Positions 21,414 to 27,341 of a stretch of DNA of 27,341 bases are shown here, piece after piece. Numbering within the stretch: position 1 is the first letter of the stretch; each line of letters opens with the position of its first letter. The notes beneath the pieces are model-generated. The model ran no database searches. It saw only the letters and a list, made by a program, of their open reading frames with translations, and was not told where the DNA came from. Location: assembly GCA_034431315.1 (NCBI GenBank), contig DAOUDK010000147.1, forward strand, positions 1-27,341, read 5' to 3'. Both the position numbers and the translations under genes were made by a program. This DNA is from JAUWOY01 sp034431315. Lineage in GTDB: Bacteria > Chloroflexota > Anaerolineae > VGOG01.

Positions 21414-22451
21414 ATGACAAAACAACAAGACAACAACATTCTGCTGGACGTAAAGGGCTTAAAGAAGTACTTTCCCATCCAGGCTGGGCTAATGCGGCGG
21501 ACGGTGGGCCACGTCAAAGCGGTAGACGACATCAGCCTGTACGTCAACGAAGGCGAGACGCTGGGGCTGGTCGGGGAGAGTGGCTGTGGCAAAACCACGG
21601 CGGGTCGAACCATCCTTCGGCTGTACAAACCCACCGCAGGCACGATACGCTTCAAAAGCCGCCTGCTATCACCTGACGGTGAGTCCCAAATGGTGAACCT
21701 GTTGGATCTGGATAAGCAACAGATGAAAGCGATCCGGCAGGAAATGGCCATGATCTTTCAGGACCCGGTTGGCTCCCTGAACCCTAGAATGAGCGTGTTC
21801 GAGATTATAAGCGAGCCTATGGTGATTCACGGCAAGGGCACCGGACCCCAGGCCGAAGAGACCGTCGTCCAGCTCCTCGAACACGTTGGCCTGCGCCCGG
21901 AGCACATGCGTCGCTATCCCCACGAGTTTTCCGGCGGCCAACGGCAGCGAATCGGCATTGCACGCGCCCTGTCCTTGAATCCGCGCCTTATCATCTGTGA
22001 CGAACCGGTATCTGCCCTCGACGTGTCCATTCAGGCGCAGACGCTGAACCTGCTGCAGGACTTGCAGGCGGACTTTAATCTGGCCTACGTATTCATTGCC
22101 CATGACCTGAGCGTGGTCCAGCACATCTCCGACCGCGTGGCAGTGATGTACGTGGGCAAGATCGCGGAGATGGCCGGCGCGGAGGAGCTGTACACACACC
22201 CGCTGCATCCCTACACCGAGGCTTTGATGTCCGCCGTGCCCAAGCCCGATCCCAAATACCAATCGGAGCGGATTGTGATGAAGGGCGACGTGGCGGATCC
22301 GTCGAATCCGCCGCCGGGGTGTTACTTCCATCCCCGCTGCCGGTACGCCGAGGACGTATGTAAGACAGAGGCGCCGGAGTGGAGGGATCTCAGGCCGGGG
22401 CATTTCGTGGCCTGCCATCGCGCCGAAGAGCTGCAACTGAGGGGGGTGTAG
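21414..22451 (+). CDS. ABC importer ATPase, DppF/OppF family
   Basis: The 345-residue ATPase begins with the OppF pattern LKKYFPIQAGLMRRTVGHVK and has Walker A GESGCGKTTAGR, Q-loop IFQDPVGSLNPRMS, signature FSGGQRQRIGIARAL, Walker B LIICDEPVSALD and H-loop FIAHDLSV. The C-terminal oligopeptide-transporter domain includes GCYFHPRCRYA. It pairs with the DppD-like ATPase. The ATG lies eight bases after the upstream stop, preceded by GTGAGGAC. Its stop is followed by a 154-base gap holding a palindromic repeat. Confidence 0.94.
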   Translation: MTKQQDNNILLDVKGLKKYFPIQAGLMRRTVGHVKAVDDISLYVNEGETLGLVGESGCGKTTAGRTILRLYKPTAGTIRFKSRLLSPDGESQMVNLLDLDKQQMKAIRQEMAMIFQDPVGSLNPRMSVFEIISEPMVIHGKGTGPQAEETVVQLLEHVGLRPEHMRRYPHEFSGGQRQRIGIARALSLNPRLIICDEPVSALDVSIQAQTLNLLQDLQADFNLAYVFIAHDLSVVQHISDRVAVMYVGKIAEMAGAEELYTHPLHPYTEALMSAVPKPDPKYQSERIVMKGDVADPSNPPPGCYFHPRCRYAEDVCKTEAPEWRDLRPGHFVACHRAEELQLRGV

Positions 22452-22528
22452 AGAAGGTGCAAAGAGGTAGCCATTTTGATTCTGGCCCTCTTTATCTGAC
22501 AAAGCCCTGGCAGGATGGTAGGAGTCGT

Positions 22529-22581
22529 AGTGACGACTTCAGTCGCTTTGTTCTTCGTTATAAACGACTGAAGTCGTTACT
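22529..22581. repeat. Inverted repeat of the CGACTTCAGTCG type
   Basis: AGTGACGACTTCAGTCG (22529-22545) and CGACTGAAGTCGTTACT (22565-22581) match at 16 of 17 positions. It lies between the last ATPase gene and the first GH13 gene and may be a dispersed palindrome or processing site. Confidence 0.75.
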
Positions 22582-22605
22582 GCGTAAAAACCCAGGAGGA
22601 TTTCA

Positions 22606-24357
22606 GTGAACAACGAAGTTTCAATGGAAGAATTGAAATGGTGGCAGAAAGCCGTCTTTTATCAGATCTATCCCCGCAGCTTCGCCGATGGCAACGGTGA
22701 CGGCATCGGCGACTTCTATGGGATGATTGACCGCCTCGATTACCTGCAGGATCTGGGCATTGACGCCTTATGGCTCTCGCCCCACTACCCCTCGCCCCAG
22801 CATGACTGCGGCTACGACGTGGCCGACTATACCGCCGTCGAGCCAGAGTATGGCACGCTGGATGACTTCAAATGCTTTCTGAAAGGCGCTCACCAGCGGG
22901 GCATCCGCGTCATCCTCGACCTGGTGCTGAACCACACTTCCGATCAACACCGCTGGTTCATCGAGTCCCGGTCCAGCCGCGACAACCCCAAGCGGGACTG
23001 GTACGTCTGGCGCGATGGGGTGGCTCGGTCAGGAGACCGGCCACAACATGGCGGGCCGCCCAACAACTGGTATTCTTTTTTCGGCGGCTCCGCCTGGGAG
23101 TACGACCCGGTCACCGACCAGTACTACTACCACGCTTTCTTGAGACAACAGCCTGATCTCAACTGGCGTAACCCGGAGGTCAAGCGGGCGATGTGGGACG
23201 CCGTGCGCTTCTGGCTCGATCTGGGCGTGGATGGCTTCCGCCTTGATGCCGTCGGCACCATCTTTGAAGACCCGGCGCTGCCTGACTATACCACCGGGCC
23301 GTCGCAACTCGAACTATACTATGCCCTTTGCAATGCCAGCAGCGAAGGGGAACTGGCACAGGTAATCGAACAGCGAAAAGAGATCTTCCAATACCAGCTC
23401 GAACAGCCCGGCCTGCACGAGTTGATGCAAGAACTGCGGGTGATCGTTGACGAGTACCCCGACCGCCTGCTGGTGGGCGAGACTGGCGAGATCGCCTACT
23501 ATGGCGACGGGCACAACGAAATGCATCTGGCCTTCAATTTCCCGCTGATGAAGACCGAACGGATCACGCCCGCCTGGGTTCGCGCCAACCAGCAGGAGCG
23601 ATTGTCCGCGCTGCCGCCTGGCGCCTGGCCCTGCAACACGCTGGGCAACCATGACTCGCCGCGCGTCTACAGCCGCTACGGCGATGGGCAAAACGACGAG
23701 GCCATCGCCCGGCTCTCCCTGGCGCTCATGCTCACCCTGCGCGGCACGCCCTTCCTCTACAACGGCGAGGAGATCGGCATGACCAGTCTGATGTTGGAGG
23801 ACATCAATCAATTTCGGGACAATCTCGGCGTTTGGATCTACCACACCGCGGTTGACGAATTCGGACTCCCCCCGGCCGAAGCCGTGCCCCTTGCCGCCCG
23901 CCTTAGCCGGGACCAGTGCCGCGCGCCCACCCAATGGGCCAACGCGCCCAACGGCGGCTTCAGCCCGGCCGGCGTGCAGCCCTGGCTGCCGGTGAACCCC
24001 AACTACGCGCAGGGCGTCAACGTGGCCGACCAGTTGGCTGACCCAGACTCAATGCTGAACTTCTACCGTCGCATGCTGCGCGTGCGCAAGCAGACCCCCG
24101 CACTCGTCGCCGGCGACTATACGCCGCTGCACGAGGACGCGGAAGGCTACCTCGCCTTCCTGCGCGGGAGCGTTGCCGACGGGCAAACCTGCCTGGTGGT
24201 GTTGAATATGTCCGATCAGGCTCACACAGTGAGCTTCGACCTGGACGCCCACCTGGCCCGCCTTGTCTTTTCCAGCCACGCACGTGACGGTGATACAGAC
24301 GACCTGTCTCGGTTGACGATAGCGCCCTTTGAGATCTACATCGCCGAGATCGCCTGA
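22606..24357 (+). CDS. Cytoplasmic GH13 alpha-glucosidase (oligo-1,6-glucosidase-like)
   Basis: The 583-residue enzyme lacks a signal peptide and has the GH13 barrel. Region I is DLVLNHTSDQHRWF (105-118). Region II is DGFRLDAV with nucleophile Asp214. The acid/base Glu292 is in LLVGETGE, and region IV TLGNHDSPR contains Asp350. The early GNGDGIGDFYG loop is the calcium-type site of alpha-glucosidases. WWQKAVFYQIYPRSF near the start is characteristic of alpha-glucosidases and trehalose-type GH13 members. It should release glucose from imported alpha-glucosides. The start is GTG, six bases after AGGAGG. The upstream hairpin and the transporter genes indicate one operon. The exact linkage preference cannot be told. 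Confidence 0.93.
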   Translation: MNNEVSMEELKWWQKAVFYQIYPRSFADGNGDGIGDFYGMIDRLDYLQDLGIDALWLSPHYPSPQHDCGYDVADYTAVEPEYGTLDDFKCFLKGAHQRGIRVILDLVLNHTSDQHRWFIESRSSRDNPKRDWYVWRDGVARSGDRPQHGGPPNNWYSFFGGSAWEYDPVTDQYYYHAFLRQQPDLNWRNPEVKRAMWDAVRFWLDLGVDGFRLDAVGTIFEDPALPDYTTGPSQLELYYALCNASSEGELAQVIEQRKEIFQYQLEQPGLHELMQELRVIVDEYPDRLLVGETGEIAYYGDGHNEMHLAFNFPLMKTERITPAWVRANQQERLSALPPGAWPCNTLGNHDSPRVYSRYGDGQNDEAIARLSLALMLTLRGTPFLYNGEEIGMTSLMLEDINQFRDNLGVWIYHTAVDEFGLPPAEAVPLAARLSRDQCRAPTQWANAPNGGFSPAGVQPWLPVNPNYAQGVNVADQLADPDSMLNFYRRMLRVRKQTPALVAGDYTPLHEDAEGYLAFLRGSVADGQTCLVVLNMSDQAHTVSFDLDAHLARLVFSSHARDGDTDDLSRLTIAPFEIYIAEIA

Positions 24358-24374
24358 AACGATGAAGGTAGAAT

Positions 24375-24446
24375 GTGGTGCGTGTTCGGTCGCGCACCAC
24401 AAGAGAAACAGCCCCCCGCTGCAAGAGCACTGGGGGGCTGAGTTGT
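24375..24446 (+). terminator. Probable terminator after the alpha-glucosidase gene
   Basis: A first hairpin (GTGGTGCG/CGCACCAC, 24375-24400) is followed by CAGCCCCCC (24409-24417) pairing with GGGGGGCTG (24432-24440) and then AGTTGTTT. The second stem resembles an intrinsic terminator with a weak T-tract. Confidence 0.6.
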
Positions 24447-24524
24447 TTATGCCCCTACGGGGCTCAGGGGCTTGCGCAGCGAATCCAGTTGGTGAGGCAA
24501 CCTGCCCCAAAACCGGGTAGAAGC

Positions 24525-24571
24525 CCAATCGTATTGGGCGGCTCTGGCGCAAAGACGGCCAATGCGATTGG
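24525..24571. repeat. CCAATCGTATTGG inverted pair
   Basis: CCAATCGTATTGG (24525-24537) and CCAATGCGATTGG (24559-24571) are inverted copies with one mismatch. Each is also nearly self-palindromic. They lie in the 354-base gap between the GH13 genes, which holds no gene. Confidence 0.55.
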
Positions 24572-24624
24572 TCTGCTACCCCACGATGATGAACCGTTGC
24601 GCAAGCCCGGCTCGGTGGACTGCT

Positions 24625-24653
24625 TTGACAAACCACCAGAGCCGTGCTATACT
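24625..24653 (+). promoter_or_regulatory. Probable promoter of the lipoprotein GH13 gene
   Basis: TTGACA (24625-24630), 17 bases, then TATACT (24648-24653) with a TGC extended -10. The gene starts at 24712, so it can be expressed independently of the transporter operon. Confidence 0.75.
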
Positions 24654-24711
24654 TCGTTCTATAATAGCATGATGTATTTGTAGCTCCGCATCCCGAAGAA
24701 GAGGTAACGAA

Positions 24712-26418
24712 ATGAGACTCTGGCTGACTTGCCTGCTGCTCCTGTCGTTAGTCGTCGCCTGCGCTGCGCCCGCCGTCGAGCCTACACCGCCGGCGACAGC
24801 AACACCTACAGCCACGGTCAAAGCGGCGACACCGACGCCCACCACCCAAGCCAAGACGGTCACGCCCGTCAGCCTGCCGGAAGGCACAGCCGGCCCGTTC
24901 TGGTGGAACGACGCCGTCTTCTACGAGATCTTTGTGCGCAGCTTCTACGACAGCGACGGCGACGGCATCGGCGACCTGAACGGCCTCATCGAGAAATTGG
25001 ACTACCTGAACGACGGCGATCCGACCACCACCGACGATCTGGGCATCACCGGCTTATGGCTGATGCCCATCGCCCAGTCGCCCAGTTACCACGGCTACGA
25101 TGTGGCCGATTATTTTACCGTGGACGAGGAGTACGGCACCAACGAGGACTTTCTTCGGTTGATGGAGGCGGCCCACAAAAGAGGCATCCGGGTGATCATT
25201 GACCTGGTGCTCAACCACACCAGTTGGCGGCATCCCTGGTTCGTGAGCGCCCGCGGCGACGTGGACAGCCCCCACCGGGATTTCTACATCTGGTTGGATG
25301 AGTATCCCAGTTACAGGAGTCCGTGGGGCGGTCAGGCCTGGCATCGCAGCGGCGACAGCTTCTACTACGGCATCTTCTGGGAAGGCATGCCGGACCTCAA
25401 CTACAACAATCCGGTCGTCACCGCCGAGATGGAAAAGGTGATCCGCTTCTGGCTGGAGGACATGGGCACCGATGGCTTCCGGCTGGACGCCATCAAGCAC
25501 CTCATCGAAGACGGCCGTACCCAGGAGAACACGCTCGCCACCCACGAATGGCTCCGGGGCTTCTATAAAATCTACAAGGATGCCAATCCTGAGGCGATGG
25601 CCGTGGGCGAGGTGTGGAGTTCGACTCTCGAAGTGATCAAGTACATCGGCGATCAAGTTGACCTGGCCTTCGAGTTCGACACGGCCCAGGCCATGCTGAA
25701 AAGTGCCAGGTTCGAAGACCGGAACCACATTCTGCGCGCCCATCGCCTGTCAACCGAACGCTATCCGCCCAACCAGTTCGCCACCTTCCTCACCAACCAC
25801 GACCAGGAGCGGGCGATGAGCGAGCTCCGCGAGAACGTGGACCGAGCCAAAACGGCAGCCTCGCTGCTGCTCACCGGCCCCGGCGTGCCCTTCCTCTACT
25901 ACGGTGAGGAGATCGGCCACGTCGGCGGCAAGCCAGACGATAACATCCGCACACCGATGCAGTGGTCCGATGCGGACAACGCTGGTTTTACCACGGCAAC
26001 GATAGCTTGGCGAGCGCCTCAGCGCGATTACCGGCAGGAGGTCAACGTCGCTGCTCAGACCGATGACCCCGACTCGCTGCTCGGCCACTACCGGCGGCTG
26101 ATCCAGACGCGAAACGACCACGCGGCCTTGCGCACCGGCGACTGGCGGGAGGTGAAAGCCGAAGACAAGCGAATTTACGGCTTCCTGCGCCACAGCGACG
26201 ACGAGACGCTACTCGTGTTGATCAATCTCAGCGATGAGCCAATCAGCGACTACAGCCTCAGCCTGGACCAGGGTCCGCTGAGCGAGGGCAGCGCCAGCGA
26301 GATATTTGCCGGCGTCCCGGTCAGCGCCCCGACCATCAACGCCAACGGCGGTTTCGACGGCTACGCGCCGCTGGCGGAACTGGCGGCGTATGGCACGTAT
26401 ATAGTGCAACTCAAGTGA
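24712..26418 (+). CDS. Surface lipoprotein GH13 alpha-amylase-family enzyme
   Basis: The 568-residue protein has a lipoprotein signal (MRLWLTCLLLLSLVVAC, Cys17) and a Pro/Thr-rich linker (about 22-52). A GH13 barrel opens with FWWNDAVFYEIFVRSFYD and the SDGDGIGDLNG calcium-type loop. Catalytic residues are Asp259 (GFRLDAIKHL), Glu300 (AVGEVWSS) and Asp364 (LTNHDQERAM); region I is DLVLNHTSWRHPWF. A beta-sandwich domain C ends the protein. It should cleave alpha-glucans outside the cell while anchored to the membrane, feeding oligosaccharides to the adjacent importer. GAGGTAACG precedes the ATG. Alpha-amylase, neopullulanase and alpha-glucosidase activities cannot be separated by eye. Confidence 0.93.
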   Translation: MRLWLTCLLLLSLVVACAAPAVEPTPPATATPTATVKAATPTPTTQAKTVTPVSLPEGTAGPFWWNDAVFYEIFVRSFYDSDGDGIGDLNGLIEKLDYLNDGDPTTTDDLGITGLWLMPIAQSPSYHGYDVADYFTVDEEYGTNEDFLRLMEAAHKRGIRVIIDLVLNHTSWRHPWFVSARGDVDSPHRDFYIWLDEYPSYRSPWGGQAWHRSGDSFYYGIFWEGMPDLNYNNPVVTAEMEKVIRFWLEDMGTDGFRLDAIKHLIEDGRTQENTLATHEWLRGFYKIYKDANPEAMAVGEVWSSTLEVIKYIGDQVDLAFEFDTAQAMLKSARFEDRNHILRAHRLSTERYPPNQFATFLTNHDQERAMSELRENVDRAKTAASLLLTGPGVPFLYYGEEIGHVGGKPDDNIRTPMQWSDADNAGFTTATIAWRAPQRDYRQEVNVAAQTDDPDSLLGHYRRLIQTRNDHAALRTGDWREVKAEDKRIYGFLRHSDDETLLVLINLSDEPISDYSLSLDQGPLSEGSASEIFAGVPVSAPTINANGGFDGYAPLAELAAYGTYIVQLK

Positions 26419-26496
26419 GCCGCAGCGGGTGAAAGGCGAAGCGCAAAAGCGTGAAGTGAATCTGCGTATAGAACGAAGTACTTCGTCCATTTCACG

Positions 26497-26901
26497 TTAT
26501 CGGAAATTCCGACTGTGATATAAGCGGAGGCACAAACTATGTGTGATCTATTAAGAAGCCTACTCGAATGCTGTGAGAAAGATACTGCAAGGTTGTTAGG
26601 CCAGGGTGCAGCGAACAGACTAGCAAACTGGAGGCAATGTACAGACATTGTTGCTTTCGTACAGCGAGTCTTGCGCGGAGATAGTCGCTCTAACGGATGG
26701 GAATTGGATAAGAAAGGTGGACTCAGTTTGGAACGTATCGTTATTGAGCATTGTTCGGGGCTTTTCACGCAAGATGATATCCACGAAGCAAAGGCCACTC
26801 TCGGAATCAGGGATTGACTTATGGCGGAACTTCCGATAACGCGGGCTTTGCGGCTCACTACGTTTGCCCAAATGCTTCGCACTTCGCAAAGTCCGGAAAC
26901 G
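26497..26901 (+). mobile_element. Integron-like gene cassette
   Basis: The 405-base unit starts after the G of CACG^TTATCGG at 26496 and ends at the G of AAACG^TTATCCG at 26901. It holds one gene (26539) that nearly fills it, followed at once by an attC-like site. The cassette's first bases (TTATCGGAAATTCC) are the reverse complement of the left end of its attC (GGAACTTCCGATAAC, one mismatch), exactly as expected when a circular cassette was inserted. No integrase lies in the window. The GTTATCC core departs from the GTTRRRY consensus. Confidence 0.6.
26539..26817 (+). CDS. Unrecognised small cassette protein
   Basis: The 92-residue soluble, charged, mostly helical protein (MCDLLRSLLECCEKDTARLL, then LANWRQC and LSLERIVIEHCSGLFTQDDI) has five cysteines and no signal peptide or membrane segment. 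No family is recognised. GGAGG lies eight bases before the ATG, so it is well placed for translation. Base composition is more AT-rich than the GH13 gene upstream. Filling an integron-like cassette, it would be an accessory gene expressed from an outside promoter. Integron cassettes often carry unknown or toxin-antitoxin-type genes, but nothing here supports a specific role. Confidence 0.65.
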   Translation: MCDLLRSLLECCEKDTARLLGQGAANRLANWRQCTDIVAFVQRVLRGDSRSNGWELDKKGGLSLERIVIEHCSGLFTQDDIHEAKATLGIRD

Positions 26902-26908
26902 TTATCCG
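26833..26908 (+). other. attC-like recombination site
   Basis: CCGATAAC (26833-26840) and GTTATCC (26901-26907) are the outer inverted boxes. GGGCTTTGCG (26843-26852) and CGCAAAGTCC (26885-26894) are the inner ones, with extra unpaired bases on one side. This is the imperfect single-strand hairpin layout of integron attC sites. Confidence 0.6.
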
Positions 26909-26927
26909 AAATCGCCGCCGATTCAAC

Positions 26928-27239
26928 ATGAGCATTAAGGTTGTGGACAGGATAGCCGTTAACATAAGACCGCTCGCTGAGGAGGAGATTGACCTTCTCG
27001 AGCGGCATATAGCTTTCGGATCCCCTGAGAAGCACCGTGAACGCTTTGTCAGGCAACAAAAGGGCGAAGTCGTCTACCTTGCTGCCTGGCATAAGAGCCC
27101 GCCTGTTGGACATGCCCTACTCAAATGGGATGGATCAACCGACGAGCCGATGGCATCCGAATTGGATAATTGCCCTGATATCGAAGACCTTTTTGTGAGT
27201 CCTGACTACCGATCAAGAGGGATAGGCCTGATTGACTGA
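26928..27239 (+). pseudogene. Truncated GNAT-family acetyltransferase in a second cassette
   Basis: The 103 residues (MSIKVVDRIAVNIRPLAEEE onward) show the GNAT N-terminal strands, VYLAAWHKSPPVGHALLKWD and IEDLFVSPDYRSRGIG. The last segment is the start of the acetyl-CoA pyrophosphate loop (R/Q-x-x-G-x-G/A). The protein stops five residues later (LID), so the rest of motif A and motif B are missing; full members are about 140 to 170 residues. It lies directly after the attC-like site, as the gene of the next cassette would. The sequence from about 27225 onward appears unrelated, so an insertion or deletion may have cut it. Confidence 0.65.
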
Positions 27240-27253
27240 CATTTTTAACATAT

Positions 27254-27341
27254 TCAGGGTAGGCCGAAGCAGGACACAATCCACTTGCGTTTGGGTTTGG
27301 CAGCTTGACGGCGGGAGGCAATGGCAGGCTCTGGATCAGGG
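27254..27341 (-). CDS. Possible C-terminal end of a gene running in from the right
   Basis: The minus strand encodes RRQAAKPKRKWIVSCFGLP followed by a stop at 27254-27256, open to the window edge. The basic tail is protein-like, perhaps of a transposase whose insertion truncated the GNAT gene. No family is recognised and the stretch is too short to be sure it is coding. Confidence 0.25.
   Translation of the reverse strand, partial: PDPEPAIASRRQAAKPKRKWIVSCFGLP

Overview
The window looks like chromosomal DNA of an uncultured Chloroflexota bacterium of Anaerolineae type. This is inferred from Glu/Lys/Val-rich linkers behind a lipobox, intergenic arrays of degenerate 7-bp repeats, many palindromic repeats, and GC-rich genes interrupted by AT-richer islands. 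No rRNA, tRNA or CRISPR was recognised.

Layout. (1) 1-2030 is a graveyard: an ISL3 transposase fragment, an unrecognised truncated helical protein, and a frameshifted small conserved gene followed by the last ~40 codons of an HNH-endonuclease-like gene. (2) 2069-4290 holds a family 2 glycosyltransferase with an in-frame palindromic insertion, and, on the other strand, an AT-richer radical SAM gene with a small membrane ORF. (3) 4525-7726 (minus strand) has a two-pass membrane protein, an M24 aminopeptidase and a Xer tyrosine recombinase. (4) 7767-14828 (minus) is a bacterial microcompartment (BMC) operon. In transcription order it encodes a CsoS1D-type tandem shell protein, a BMC-H hexamer, a soluble inorganic pyrophosphatase, a REP-associated tyrosine transposase (RAYT), a BMC-P vertex protein, a CoA-acylating aldehyde dehydrogenase with an encapsulation helix, a PduS/RnfC-like Fe-S protein, a PduT-like Fe-S shell protein and two more BMC-P proteins. 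No signature aldehyde-producing enzyme, phosphotransacylase or alcohol dehydrogenase is visible, so the substrate is unknown. (5) 14880-15035 is a divergent control region with promoters on both strands whose -10 boxes form an 11-bp inverted repeat. (6) 15186-15664 is a perfect consensus sigma-70 promoter driving the wreck of a LacI-family regulator. (7) 15774-26418 (plus) is an Opp/Dpp-type ABC importer (lipoprotein, two permeases, two ATPases) followed by a cytoplasmic GH13 alpha-glucosidase and a surface lipoprotein GH13 enzyme. (8) 26497-26901 fits an integron gene cassette with an attC-like site, followed by the start of a second cassette with a truncated GNAT gene.

How it works together. 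The shell genes, aldehyde dehydrogenase and PduS/PduT pair would make a compartment that oxidises an unknown aldehyde to acyl-CoA and passes electrons out through Fe-S centres. The transporter and two GH13 enzymes form a likely route for alpha-glucan use: trimming at the cell surface, uptake of oligosaccharides, then hydrolysis to glucose. The local regulator of that route is dead. A family of palindromes beginning AGAAACCAGG occurs four times. Two copies bracket the RAYT gene, which suggests a RAYT/REP-like system living inside the BMC operon.
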